NCBI GenBank assembly: GCA_050246915.1
Contig: JBFWVD010000005.1
Location: 76,954-140,953 of the forward strand
Length of the DNA stretch: 64,000 nt
DNA from: JBFWVD01 sp050246915
GTDB taxonomy: Bacteria > Actinomycetota > Acidimicrobiia > Acidimicrobiales > Ilumatobacteraceae
Direction of reading: 5' to 3'
Every line of letters begins with the position of its first letter. Within the stretch, counting starts at the first letter, position 1. A program made the translations under genes and the position numbers. This document shows, one piece after another, positions 25,199 to 33,848 of this stretch. The notes under the pieces are model-generated. The model was given only the letters and a program-made list of their open reading frames with translations. It ran no database searches and was not told the DNA's origin.

Positions 25199-27331
25199 AT
25201 GACGGACTCCATCGGTGAGCCCCCTGTGACCGTCCATCCTGGTGATGGGCCCAATTCGACGTTCGGTCGCCCCGATCTGACGGCTCGGATCGACGCCCCC
25301 GCCCCGAGTGGCGAGGCCTCCGTCGAACCTGCCGGCGAGGGGTCGGCGATTGGCTTGGAAGGGGCGGACGCGGGTGCTCCTCGGCCCGCCGGTGCGCGCC
25401 GACGCCGCGGCTCGCGAGGCGGGCGCGGCCGTGGGCCGCGTCCGGCAGGAGCGGGATCCTCCGATGGCGATGACGTCGACGAGTCGTCCGGGGGCGTTGG
25501 TGAGGGCGACGAGGGCTCGGAGGAGCCCGCGTTGCCTCGATCGGCACCTCGCCCGGCAGCTGCCCGTCCAATCGCAACTCGCCCAGTCGTCGATGGCGAA
25601 CCCGAAGAACTGCCCGACCGCCCCATCGAAGGCAAGATCCAGTCGACCGAGATCGCCGAACGGGCGCTGGTGCGCCGGCCGCAGATCGGTGACAGCCGCC
25701 CATCCATCGGTGACAGCCGGCCCGCCCCTGCCGTGGCAGGGGCACCGGTGCCGGCATCTGCATCGGCCTCGGGAGGCCGCGGCCGTGGCTCGACCGCCGC
25801 TAAGTCCGGCGGAGCGAAGTCGGGTGGGGGCACCAACGGAACGCCCCGATCGAATGAAGCGAAGGCCGATGGCGTGGCTGCCAACGACGACACCGCAGGT
25901 CCTACGGCCGATGGTGAGGGCAAGACCAAGAAGCGCCGTCGCGGTGGCAAGGGTCGCGGCAGCGGTGGCGTGAAGGTCGTGGAGGCAGTCACCAAGTCGG
26001 CGCCCGTCGCGGTCGATGACGCGACCCGCGAGTCGCGCCGCGGTCGTGAGCGCAACGGCAAGCCGGTCGGCCGCTATCTCATGTGCGTCCACGTGTCGGA
26101 TCGCTTCACGCAGATCGCCGTGCTCGAAGGTCGCAACCTCATCGAGCACTACGTGAGCCGCCCCGCCGATGACGTGAACCAGATCCACGGCAACGTGTAC
26201 CTCGGCAAGGTCACCAACGTGCTCCCCGGCATGGAGGCAGCGTTCGTCGATATCGGCACGCCGAAGAACGCGGTGCTGTACCGCGGCGATGTGCAGTACG
26301 AGTCCGAGGACATCATCGAGCGCGGCCAGGACGTGCGCATCGAACAGATGCTGCGCAACAAGCAGACCATCCTCACCCAGGTCACCAAGAACCCGATTGG
26401 GGTCAAGGGCGCTCGACTCACCCAAGAGGTGAGCCTGCCCGGCCGATTCGTGGTGCTGGTGCCCAACTCGAAGACCTACGGCATCTCCAAGCGCCTGCCC
26501 GACGATGAGCGCAAGCGCCTGCGAGCCATCTTGGACAAGGTGAAGCCGGCCCAGCACGGCGTGATCGTGCGGACCGCGGCCGAGGGAGTGACGAGCGAGG
26601 AGCTGCGACGCGATGTGCAGCGGCTGCTCGACCAGTGGAGCCAGATCGAAGAGCTCGCGGCGCGTTCACAAGCGCCCAAGCTCATCTACCGCGAACCGTC
26701 GCTTGCCGTGCGGGTCATCCGCGAGGAGTTCAACAAGGACTACCGCGGCGTGATCATCGACGACCGAGCCCTGTACGAAGATGTTCGTGGCTACGTCGAG
26801 TCGCTCAACCCCGAGCTGGCCGATCGGATCCGCTACTACGACCCCGAGGCCGAGGGCTTGCCCCTGTTCGAGTCCGAGCGGGTGCACGAGCAGGTCCACA
26901 AGGCGCTCGATCGCAAGGTGTGGCTCCCCAGTGGCGGATCGCTCATCATCGAGCACACCGAGGCGCTCACGGTCATCGATGTGAACACCGGCCGCAACGT
27001 CGGGTCCTCCAGCCTCGAAGAGACCGTGTACCGCAACAACCTGGAGGCGGCCGAGGAGATCGCCCGTCAACTGCGGTTGCGCGACATCGGCGGCATCATC
27101 GTGATCGACTTCATCGACATGGAGATCCGGGAGAACCGCCGCCGGGTCATCGAGGTGTTCCGCGATGCCCTGGCCCGGGACAAGACCCGGACCCAGGTGT
27201 TCGACATCAGCGATCTGGGCCTGGTGGAGATGACCCGCAAGCGAATCGGGGAGGGCCTCCTGACGGCCTTCGCCGACTTCTGCGAGGTGTGCGAGGGCCG
27301 GGGCGTCGTCGTCCACCACGACCGCATTTGA
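25199..27331 (+). CDS. rng: Ribonuclease E/G family protein
   Basis: 710 residues. Endoribonuclease for mRNA decay and rRNA processing. The ATG at 25199 follows AAAGGA; an upstream in-frame GTG at 25136 lies inside the previous gene. Residues 1 to ~285 are low complexity, rich in Gly, Ala, Pro and Arg with basic RGG-like patches (GSRGGRGRGPRP), probably a disordered RNA-binding arm. The catalytic core follows: S1 domain (GNVYLGKVTNVLPGMEAAFVD), LPSGGSLIIEHTEALTVIDV with the catalytic DVNTG, IVIDFIDM, and CEVCEGRG for the zinc link. The C-terminus ends right after the core, so extra sequence is at the N-terminus, an order often seen in actinobacteria. Confidence 0.93.
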   Translation: MTDSIGEPPVTVHPGDGPNSTFGRPDLTARIDAPAPSGEASVEPAGEGSAIGLEGADAGAPRPAGARRRRGSRGGRGRGPRPAGAGSSDGDDVDESSGGVGEGDEGSEEPALPRSAPRPAAARPIATRPVVDGEPEELPDRPIEGKIQSTEIAERALVRRPQIGDSRPSIGDSRPAPAVAGAPVPASASASGGRGRGSTAAKSGGAKSGGGTNGTPRSNEAKADGVAANDDTAGPTADGEGKTKKRRRGGKGRGSGGVKVVEAVTKSAPVAVDDATRESRRGRERNGKPVGRYLMCVHVSDRFTQIAVLEGRNLIEHYVSRPADDVNQIHGNVYLGKVTNVLPGMEAAFVDIGTPKNAVLYRGDVQYESEDIIERGQDVRIEQMLRNKQTILTQVTKNPIGVKGARLTQEVSLPGRFVVLVPNSKTYGISKRLPDDERKRLRAILDKVKPAQHGVIVRTAAEGVTSEELRRDVQRLLDQWSQIEELAARSQAPKLIYREPSLAVRVIREEFNKDYRGVIIDDRALYEDVRGYVESLNPELADRIRYYDPEAEGLPLFESERVHEQVHKALDRKVWLPSGGSLIIEHTEALTVIDVNTGRNVGSSSLEETVYRNNLEAAEEIARQLRLRDIGGIIVIDFIDMEIRENRRRVIEVFRDALARDKTRTQVFDISDLGLVEMTRKRIGEGLLTAFADFCEVCEGRGVVVHHDRI

Positions 27332-27425
27332 GCCGGGGAAGCGAAGCGGACCCCATCCCGAGCCGAGGAAGCGGAGCGGACTCGGCGAGGCAGACCCGGC
27401 GAAGCAGACCCGGCGAAGCAGACCC
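27331..27425 (+). repeat. Short tandem repeats after the RNase E/G gene
   Basis: A 20-bp motif is repeated at 27331-27350 and 27361-27380 (18 of 20 bases equal), followed by three 14-bp copies of ggcgaRgcagaccc (27384-27397, 27398-27411, 27412-27425). Non-coding, in the gap before rplU. The short word ggcgaagcaga recurs in the rodA-radical SAM gap near 22340. Confidence 0.85.
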
Positions 27426-27474
27426 GGCATCTGAGTACCCACCCCATGATTGGTCGATCTGGGGTTCGGCGGGG

Positions 27475-27480
27475 TAGCTT
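27475..27480 (+). promoter_or_regulatory. -10 box of rplU-rpmA
   Basis: TAGCTT, 9 nt before the ATG at 27490. Supports that ATG rather than the in-frame GTG at 27481 as the start of bL21. Confidence 0.55.
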
Positions 27481-27489
27481 GTGTGCCCT

Positions 27490-27798
27490 ATGTACGCAGT
27501 GATCGCAACCGGCGGCAAGCAGGAGCGGGTCGCCGAAGGACAACGGCTGCAGGTGGAACTCCTCGGTGCTGAAGATGGCGCCGAAGTGAACCTGCGACCG
27601 GTGCTCGTCGTCGACGGCGCCAACGTCTTGTCGACTCCCGCCCAACTCTCCACCGCATCGGTGACCGCTCGGGTCGTCGGCTCCGCCAAGGGTCCGAAGA
27701 TCAACGGTTTCACCTACAAGCGCCGCACGAACCAGCGCAAGCGGTACGGACATCGTCAGAAGTACTCCGTGATCGAGATCACCTCGATCACCAAGTGA
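27490..27798 (+). CDS. rplU: 50S ribosomal protein bL21
   Basis: 102 residues. Large-subunit protein that binds 23S rRNA near bL20. The start MYAVIATGGKQERVAEGQ and the C-terminal basic segment (GFTYKRRTNQRKRYGHRQ) are typical, as is the length. An in-frame GTG three codons earlier is less likely because bL21 normally begins with MYAVI and the promoter spacing fits the ATG. rpmA follows after 12 bp. Confidence 0.97.
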   Translation: MYAVIATGGKQERVAEGQRLQVELLGAEDGAEVNLRPVLVVDGANVLSTPAQLSTASVTARVVGSAKGPKINGFTYKRRTNQRKRYGHRQKYSVIEITSITK

Positions 27799-27810
27799 GG
27801 AGAGCCCCAC

Positions 27811-28071
27811 ATGTCGAAGACCAAAGGTGGCGGTTCAACCCGCAACGGTCGTGACTCCAACGCCCAGCGCCTCGGCGTGAAGGCGTTCGACGGCACGCTG
27901 GTGTCCGCCGGATCCATTCTCGTCCGCCAGCGTGGCACCCGGTTCTACCCGGGCATCAACGTCGGCATCGGCAAGGACGACACGCTGTTCGCCACGGCGG
28001 ACGGTCACGTGAAGTTCGGCCAGCGTCAGGGCAAGAAGCTGGTGGACATCGTCCCGCCGGCCGCCGACTGA
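27811..28071 (+). CDS. rpmA: 50S ribosomal protein bL27
   Basis: 86 residues. Its N-terminal arm reaches the peptidyl-transferase centre. The sequence begins MSKTKGGGSTRNGRDSNAQR, without the cleavable extension known from Firmicutes, and keeps GSILVRQRGTRFYPG. The strong terminator at 28100 follows at once. In most bacteria obgE comes next; here it is 11 kb away. Confidence 0.97.
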   Translation: MSKTKGGGSTRNGRDSNAQRLGVKAFDGTLVSAGSILVRQRGTRFYPGINVGIGKDDTLFATADGHVKFGQRQGKKLVDIVPPAAD

Positions 28072-28099
28072 GCGCTCGCTCCACACCAACGCAGAACTG

Positions 28100-28140
28100 A
28101 AGGAGCCCGCCGAGTGATCGGCGGGCTCCTTCGCGTTTTG
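28100..28140 (+). terminator. Rho-independent terminator after rpmA
   Basis: A perfect 14-bp stem (28100-28113 with 28118-28131) with the 4-nt loop gtga, followed by cgcgtttt. The best intrinsic terminator in the window; it closes the rplU-rpmA unit. Confidence 0.9.
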
Positions 28141-28220
28141 TGGTTCGACTCGCTACCGACTCCGCCCCCGCCCGAGGGTCCGCTTCCGCCTCCCGCACGA
28201 GGTTTCGCTCCCGCTCGCCT

Positions 28221-28268
28221 GAGGTTTCGAGGCTTGTGATCGCTGAGCGATCTTTCGCTTCGAAGCTT
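28221..28268. repeat. Decayed third copy of the DUF559-flanking palindrome
   Basis: The core gatcgctgagcgatc is perfect; the left arm (gaggtttcgaggcttgtg) matches the family, the right arm keeps only gcttcgaag. Non-coding, between rpmA and the dgt-like gene. Similar to the palindromes at 14388 and 15440. Confidence 0.7.
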
Positions 28269-28333
28269 CGGGCGAGGCCGGCGAGATCGGTCAGGCCGAA
28301 GACCCGGTTGGGCGAATAGGTGGCGGTCCTAGG

Positions 28334-29452
28334 TCAGCGGATGTCGATGCCCTGAGGGAGTTGCGATGGCTTCCAACCGAGCAGATCGATGGCGTTGCGG
28401 AAGGCGAACCGATCGGTCATGCCGCCGACGTAGGTGACCGCGGCGCGCGCTGCGTCAATTGAACTTGCCATCAGCTCGGCGGGTCGATGGCTGGCCGGCA
28501 GCAATTCGGGTTGCGCGAGGTATCGATCGGTGAGCGAACGCAACAGACGAATGACTGCTTGGCCTTGTTCGACCGACGCCGGTCGCAAATAGATGTGCTC
28601 GTAGTTGAACGCTCGGAACGCGGCGAGGGCTTCGGCGCCCTCGCGGGTCATCGCCACCTTGCCGGTGGCCAGCGTGCCGATGACGAGATCGTTGATGAAC
28701 GCTCGCAGCTGGGCGCTCCGCCGCCGGCCACAATGCTCGGCCACGGCATCGGGTAGCGAGGCGGCATCCACCACGGCAGCGTCGACCGCGTCCTCGAAGT
28801 CATGGCACACATAGGCGATGCGATCGGCCCACGACACCACCTCGCCCTCGGGGGTCGTCGGCGCCGGGCGTGACCATGAGTGGTTGCGGATGCCATCGAG
28901 CGTCTCGGCGCACAGGTTCAACGGCGACAGGACCACATCAGCGCCCCACGTGGCGTGGTCGTAGCCGCCTTCGATGTAGGGCGACAGCGCGTCCTCGCTG
29001 GCGTGCCCACCCGGGCCGTGACCGCAGTCGTGCCCGAGAGCGATGGCATCGGTGAGCGCGACGTTGAGGCGCAGGGCGCGGGCCACCGCGGTTGCCACTT
29101 GAGCGACCTCGAGGGCGTGGGTCAGACGGGTGCGCTGATGATCTTCGGGGAACACGAACACCTGGGTCTTGCCGGCCAACCGGCGGAACGCCGTTGCGTG
29201 CAAGATGCGATCTCGGTCGCGTTCGAAGCAGGTGCGCCATGCATCGGGCGTCTCCTCGATGGCCCGATTTCCCGCTCCCTCGGACACGGTGGCCCCCGCG
29301 GCCAGCTCGTTGTGCTCCCGCTCTTCGCGGGCCTCTCGGTGCGATCCGTCGCCACGGGTGATTGCGGCATGGGAGTCGGCGTGGGCGAGGCGGATCTCGC
29401 CACTGTCGTGGCCAGCCATGGTCCCGGCCCATCGCAGCGTTCGTTCGGACAT
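28334..29452 (-). CDS. dgt: HD-domain dNTP triphosphohydrolase (dGTPase-like)
   Basis: 372 residues. Hydrolyses dNTPs to nucleoside and triphosphate and so adjusts dNTP pools. HD-domain metal ligands are visible in TRLTHALEVAQVA and GHDCGHGPGGH, with FRRLAGKTQVF upstream and DRIAYVCHDFEDAVDA for the later Asp. The first ~45 residues are an Ala/His-rich extension of low certainty. The ATG at 29452 lies 7 nt behind a TAGGTT box. It is divergent from the Tad operon. In many actinobacteria this gene precedes dnaG; that link is absent here. Confidence 0.9.
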   Translation of the reverse strand: MSERTLRWAGTMAGHDSGEIRLAHADSHAAITRGDGSHREAREEREHNELAAGATVSEGAGNRAIEETPDAWRTCFERDRDRILHATAFRRLAGKTQVFVFPEDHQRTRLTHALEVAQVATAVARALRLNVALTDAIALGHDCGHGPGGHASEDALSPYIEGGYDHATWGADVVLSPLNLCAETLDGIRNHSWSRPAPTTPEGEVVSWADRIAYVCHDFEDAVDAAVVDAASLPDAVAEHCGRRRSAQLRAFINDLVIGTLATGKVAMTREGAEALAAFRAFNYEHIYLRPASVEQGQAVIRLLRSLTDRYLAQPELLPASHRPAELMASSIDAARAAVTYVGGMTDRFAFRNAIDLLGWKPSQLPQGIDIR

Positions 29453-29459
29453 CGACTCG

Positions 29460-29465
29460 AACCTA
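29460..29465 (-). promoter_or_regulatory. -10 box of the dgt-like gene
   Basis: TAGGTT on the minus strand, 7 nt before the ATG; probably leaderless. Confidence 0.5.
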
Positions 29466-29666
29466 CCGGGTGGCTGTGATGGGTCGCGGTGCTGCTCACC
29501 GAGGCCGCCGGGCCCAGGAGCGGGCGAGTGTCGGCGCGGACGGCCGCCTACTCGTCTCAGGGAACTGTCAAGTTTCTCCGCGTCTGGTCAGTTGTTCCTT
29601 TGGTCCTCCTCCGTCGATGCCGATGTCCACTCGGACGACACCAGCGATCGTGGACGGGACGGGCAC

Positions 29667-31184
29667 ATGAACATCAGGGGGTGGACGACAAGGTGGCAGC
29701 AGCGCCGGCGGGATCACCGCGAGCGTGGCGCAGTCCTGATCGAGTTCGCTCTGGTCGGGCCGCTGTTCCTCATCCCGTTCGTGTTCGGGGTGCTCGAGTA
29801 CGGCTTCATCTTCCAGAAGTACCACGCCGCTGAGGCGGCAACGCAGGCCGGAGCCCGTGTGGCCGCGACCGCGTGCACCCCGAACTCCAACATCGGGACC
29901 GATGACGAGTGCGATGCCTACGGCAACCGCAACAAGGACCTCGCCAACGACGGCATCCGTCGTGACGACGAGATCATCCTCGAAGCGGTGAAGGGCGGCC
30001 TGGGCAGCAAGTACTGGACCCAGGTCGACTACGTCGTCATCTTCCGCTCGCAGAGCGGCACCATGAGCGATGCCTGCGAACTGGGGGTGGCTGAGAACGG
30101 CAACTGCAACGTCTTCACCCGCAACGGATCGGGATGGTCGGGCAGCTCCAACAACTGGCCGCCGGCATCGCGAGCACGCGGCGAGTTGGCCCAGGATTTC
30201 ATCGGGGTCTACATCCACTTGTCGCACAACTACGTGACCCGGTTCTTCGGAACCAGTCGCACCATCGTTGACCGGACGATCTACGTGGCCGAGTTGGTGC
30301 CGGGCGCACCCAACGCCGGCGCCACCAGCCTGTACCCCGACTCGTCGTCGTCGAGCTCCTCGTCGTCTCGGGCGTCGTCGTCGGCGTCGTCGAGCAGCTC
30401 CAGCTCGGTGAGCTACTACAACTCGTCATCGAGCGCGTCGTCCTCCTATGAGGAGTTCGCCTCCTCATCGGGCTCGTCGAGCGGCTCGTCGTACGCGTCC
30501 AGCTACTCGTCCTCGTCATCGAGCTATTACCCGGTGTCGTCGAGCGCATCGTCGAGAGCCTCCTCATCGGGCTCGTCGTCGGCGTCGTCCTCGTCGTCGA
30601 GCTACTACCCGGTGTCGTCGAGCTCGTCGTCTCGCTCGTCGTCGTCGGCGTCGTCGAGCGCATCGAGCTACTTCCCGATCTCGAGCAGCTCGTCGTCGTC
30701 GAGGCGTTCGTCGTCCTCGTCATCGTCGTCGAGCGCATCGAGCTACTTCCCGATCTCGAGCAGCTCGTCGTCTTCTCGTGCGTCGTCGAGGTCGTCGTCG
30801 AGAGCGTCGTCGACGTCATCGAGAGCGTCGTCGTCGGCCTCGTCGTCGTCGAGCTACTTCCCGATCTCGAGCAGTTCGTCGTCATCTCGTTCGTCGTCGT
30901 CGGCGTCGTCGAGCGGCTCGGCCTCGTCGAGTGCGTCGAGCTACTTCCCGGTGTCGAGCAGTTCGTCGTCGTCGAGGCGTTCGTCGTCCTCGTCGTCGGC
31001 CTCGTCGTACTACGCCTCGTCGTACTACGCCTCGTCGTACAACGCGTCATCGAGCAGCTCTCGATACGGCTCGATCTCGGGCTCGGTGTCATCGTCGTCC
31101 TACGGATCGTCGCGGTCGAGTTCCTCGTCGAGTTCGTCGAGTCGTGCCGCTGTTGGTTCCACCACCACACGGGCGCCGTTCTGA
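29667..31184 (+). CDS. TadE-like pilus protein with a ~275-residue serine-rich tail
   Basis: 505 residues. The N-terminus is a TadE/pseudopilin type: basic segment, then RGAVLIEFALVGPLFLIPF with Glu five residues after the Gly, as prepilin peptidase sites require, and one membrane helix. Residues ~50-225 form a small globular domain with a few cysteines. From residue 226 (base 30342) to about 490 the protein is roughly three quarters Ser, with Ala, Arg and Gly. In it SY(Y/F)P(V/I)SSSSSS recurs at residues 286, 312, 334, 359, 396 and 425, followed by SYYAS copies. The tail should lie outside the membrane. The serine codons are mixed TCG, AGC, TCC and TCA. The ATG at 29667 is the likely start; the longer frame overlaps dgt. 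The stop overlaps the next gene's ATG. Confidence 0.85.
   Translation: MNIRGWTTRWQQRRRDHRERGAVLIEFALVGPLFLIPFVFGVLEYGFIFQKYHAAEAATQAGARVAATACTPNSNIGTDDECDAYGNRNKDLANDGIRRDDEIILEAVKGGLGSKYWTQVDYVVIFRSQSGTMSDACELGVAENGNCNVFTRNGSGWSGSSNNWPPASRARGELAQDFIGVYIHLSHNYVTRFFGTSRTIVDRTIYVAELVPGAPNAGATSLYPDSSSSSSSSSRASSSASSSSSSSVSYYNSSSSASSSYEEFASSSGSSSGSSYASSYSSSSSSYYPVSSSASSRASSSGSSSASSSSSSYYPVSSSSSSRSSSSASSSASSYFPISSSSSSSRRSSSSSSSSSASSYFPISSSSSSSRASSRSSSRASSTSSRASSSASSSSSYFPISSSSSSSRSSSSASSSGSASSSASSYFPVSSSSSSSRRSSSSSSASSYYASSYYASSYNASSSSSRYGSISGSVSSSSYGSSRSSSSSSSSSRAAVGSTTTRAPF
30342..31145 (+). repeat. Coding low-complexity repeat (poly-serine tail)
   Basis: About 800 bases made mostly of tcg, agc and tcc triplets encode the serine tail. 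Six longer units begin with agctacttcccgatctcgag or a close variant at 30522, 30600, 30666, 30741, 30852 and 30939, spaced 66-111 bp. Such DNA is prone to slippage and to assembly error, so its length may vary between strains. Confidence 0.92.
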
Positions 31185-31819
31185 TGCGTACGCGACTGAA
31201 CCGACTCATCCATCACCGTCGCAACGCGGCGGGCGACGACAGCGGTGCGATCCTCGTCGAGGCCGTGCTCGTGATGCCAGTGCTGCTGCTCATCATGATG
31301 GGGTTCATGGAGTACTCGAACCTGTTCAAGGACTCCATGAGCGTGAAGAACTCTGCGCAGATCGGCGGTCGTGAGGCCAGCGCATCAGGCGCTCAGTACG
31401 ACGCCGACTACAACGTGCTTCTCCAAACCCGCAAGTCGCTGTCGACCATCTCCGACGGCGTCGATCGCGTGGTGATCTTCAAAGCGACGAACCTCAACTC
31501 GACCGTCCCGGCGGCATGTAAGACCGTTGCGCTGAGTGGTGGAGTTGGCGGATCGGCTGCCGATAAGTGCAACGTGTACAGCGGCGGCTACATCGCGGGT
31601 CTCGACGAGGCCGACCGGGCTGACTTCGGGTATGCGGGCGTGGACCCGAAGAACGATCAGTACTACCCGGCGCTGCAACGCCAGCAGAGTCGCAGCGGCG
31701 TGGTGGAGTACATCGGGGTGTACGTGAAGGCGAGCTACGCCCCGATCACCCGCGCCGTGCCGACACCGACCGTGCTCGAGAGCACGACCATCTTGCGTAT
31801 CGAGTCGAGGACCGCCTGA
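31184..31819 (+). CDS. TadE-like pilus assembly protein
   Basis: 211 residues. Second TadE-type protein: basic N-terminus, then SGAILVEAVLVMPVLLLIMM with Gly and Glu in prepilin spacing, one membrane helix, and an extracytoplasmic domain of about 160 residues with two cysteines. It shares layout with the upstream TadE protein up to the serine tail (both have an IGVYV/IGVYI motif near the end), so the pair are probably paralogues. Start and stop overlap both neighbours (TGATG), indicating tight translational coupling. Confidence 0.85.
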   Translation: MRTRLNRLIHHRRNAAGDDSGAILVEAVLVMPVLLLIMMGFMEYSNLFKDSMSVKNSAQIGGREASASGAQYDADYNVLLQTRKSLSTISDGVDRVVIFKATNLNSTVPAACKTVALSGGVGGSAADKCNVYSGGYIAGLDEADRADFGYAGVDPKNDQYYPALQRQQSRSGVVEYIGVYVKASYAPITRAVPTPTVLESTTILRIESRTA

Positions 31820-33741
31820 TGTACCGCGCGCTGCTCAACCGGATGATCCACAGCCAGCCTGCTCCCCGGCACGCGACTCGCACGAGCGCAGCGGCTCAGG
31901 ACGAGGCGACCTCCAGCGCGGCGACCAACGACGACACGGGCTACGTGCTGGTGTTCCTCACCTTGTCGCTGGTCGTGCTCATGATCTTCGCCGCGTTCAC
32001 CGTGGATGTCGGGCGCTTCTATGCCCGTGCCAACCAGGTGCAGCGCGCCGCTGACTCGGCCGCTCTGGCCGGCGTCGTGTATCTGCCCAACCTCGATCGG
32101 GCTCGCACGGCCGCCTTCGAAGCAGCGCGGTCGAACGGGTTCGAGAACAACCCCCTCGATCCCAACGCTCCGGTGGTCTCTGTGGAGCGAGGCGATACGC
32201 CCCGTCGCTTGCGAGTGTCCATCTCCGATCCGAAGGTGTCGACGGTGTTCGGCAAGGTCGTGATGGACTCGATCAGCATCGGCCGTTCGTCCACTGCCGA
32301 GTACGTGAGCAACATCCCGCTCGGCAGCCCGTACAACGCGCTGGGCACGGGAAACCTCGACACCCTCAACGGTGGGGTCAAGTACGTCGACAACACCGTG
32401 GCTGCCGGCAAGCAGAACTTCTGGCTGGCGGTGAGCGGCTACTGCACCGCCAAGGAAGACGGCGATCTCAAGCTGTCGCGCTACGACGGCACGCATCCCA
32501 ACATCGGCACCGGCACCAACGACGTCTACACCTGTGGCACTGCGGCGACTGGCACCAACGTCACCGAGAACACCGACTACACCACGAGCACCGGTGATCG
32601 CGACAGCGGCGTGCCCGATGGTTACGAGTACATCATCGATGTGCCGTGCACCGGACGCACCGATCCATCGATCCCGTGCGATCCGACCGCGGCGGCCCCT
32701 GGTGGCGGCGTGCAGATCGAGGTCTACAACGGAGCGTACGACCAAGGGGCCGACTACACCGGCGGCATCGACCGATTGGCGCTGGCCATCGAAGGAACCC
32801 CGTCGGAGACCGCACCCACACCGGCGCCGGGAACCTTCCCCTACAAGGTTCAGAGCACTCGTGTGACCACGATGTACAAGCTCTTCAAGCCGAACCTCAC
32901 CGATCCCAATCGATGGGACCCGGTGGTCACCGGTGGCGAGGTCACCATGGGCACGTGCACCACCGACACAGCCACTGCTGGTGTCGTCCCGGCTCCGGCG
33001 CTGTGCACCGCATCGGATACCGGTTGGAGCGCGATCTTCCCGACGATCACCACGGCAGGGCGCTGGAAGGTGCAGGTGTACACCACCCGCGCTGAGGCCA
33101 ACTCGTTCGGCCACAACGCCTTCGGCCTCCGGGCCCGGGTGGGGGCGTCGTTCGGCACGGCCATCTGTGACGCCCGCGTCGATGCCGACACCTGTCCCGG
33201 CGTGTCGGGCAACTCGTCGATGTCCATCAAGGCCGATTCGAGCGCTTTGGTCTCCGAGATGTTCTTGTCCCGTATGGCTCCGGCCAAGGAGTTCCGCGGC
33301 AAGCAGGTCACCATGAAGATGTGGGACCTCGGTGACTACATGGAGTCGGTCGAGATCCTCGACCCCTCGGGCAACGAGGTGCCGTTCCACTACGAGCTCA
33401 TCTCGCCAGGTCTGCTGTGCTGCAGCTCCGATGGGGCGTCCAGCGGCGGGGCCAGTGGCAATACGAACCTGCTCGATGTAAGCGGCACTTCACCGCCCAC
33501 GCCGTGGGCGTGGAGCTCGGGTCGCAACCGCAACGCCAAGTACAGCGACCGCCATGTCATGCTCACGATCTCGGTGCCGAGCGACTACGGCCTGGAAGCC
33601 GATGGTGTCACCGAGACGCCCGGGTTCTCCGGTTGGTGGAAGATCCGATACACCGCCGACGCCGGAATCGGACAGGTTCAGGACCGCACGACGTGGACCG
33701 TGAAGCTGGTCGGCGACCCGGTTCACCTCATCCGAGAGTGA
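31819..33741 (+). CDS. TadG-like Flp pilus protein
   Basis: 640 residues. After a ~40-residue cytoplasmic part comes GYVLVFLTLSLVVLMIFAAF, then TVDVGRFYARANQVQRAADS followed by AALAG, the hallmark of the TadG/Flp N-terminal region. The remaining ~570 residues are extracytoplasmic, beta-rich and unrecognised, with several Cys and many Thr/Gly/Asp. No metal-site DxSxS is obvious, so a VWA domain as in some TadG proteins is not supported. Third gene of the coupled set; the tadA/B/C/Z machinery is not in this window. Confidence 0.83.
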   Translation: MYRALLNRMIHSQPAPRHATRTSAAAQDEATSSAATNDDTGYVLVFLTLSLVVLMIFAAFTVDVGRFYARANQVQRAADSAALAGVVYLPNLDRARTAAFEAARSNGFENNPLDPNAPVVSVERGDTPRRLRVSISDPKVSTVFGKVVMDSISIGRSSTAEYVSNIPLGSPYNALGTGNLDTLNGGVKYVDNTVAAGKQNFWLAVSGYCTAKEDGDLKLSRYDGTHPNIGTGTNDVYTCGTAATGTNVTENTDYTTSTGDRDSGVPDGYEYIIDVPCTGRTDPSIPCDPTAAAPGGGVQIEVYNGAYDQGADYTGGIDRLALAIEGTPSETAPTPAPGTFPYKVQSTRVTTMYKLFKPNLTDPNRWDPVVTGGEVTMGTCTTDTATAGVVPAPALCTASDTGWSAIFPTITTAGRWKVQVYTTRAEANSFGHNAFGLRARVGASFGTAICDARVDADTCPGVSGNSSMSIKADSSALVSEMFLSRMAPAKEFRGKQVTMKMWDLGDYMESVEILDPSGNEVPFHYELISPGLLCCSSDGASSGGASGNTNLLDVSGTSPPTPWAWSSGRNRNAKYSDRHVMLTISVPSDYGLEADGVTETPGFSGWWKIRYTADAGIGQVQDRTTWTVKLVGDPVHLIRE

Positions 33742-33848
33742 TGTCGCCGGTCCCGGCGTCTGTCTGATCACATGCGCGATCACGGTTGGGGCCAGCCGCC
33801 GGCTCAGATCGAGTCCGTTTCGGCCGATTGACCATCAGGAGGCTGTCC

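Noticed and set aside
30342..31145. CRISPR-like or satellite array
   Set aside because: The repeats are in frame within a coding gene, unequal in spacing, and lack unique spacers.
30199..31209. Thr/Arg/Ser-rich minus-strand frame opposite the serine tail
   Set aside because: It mirrors the tcg/agc triplets of the tail; no start signal or domain.
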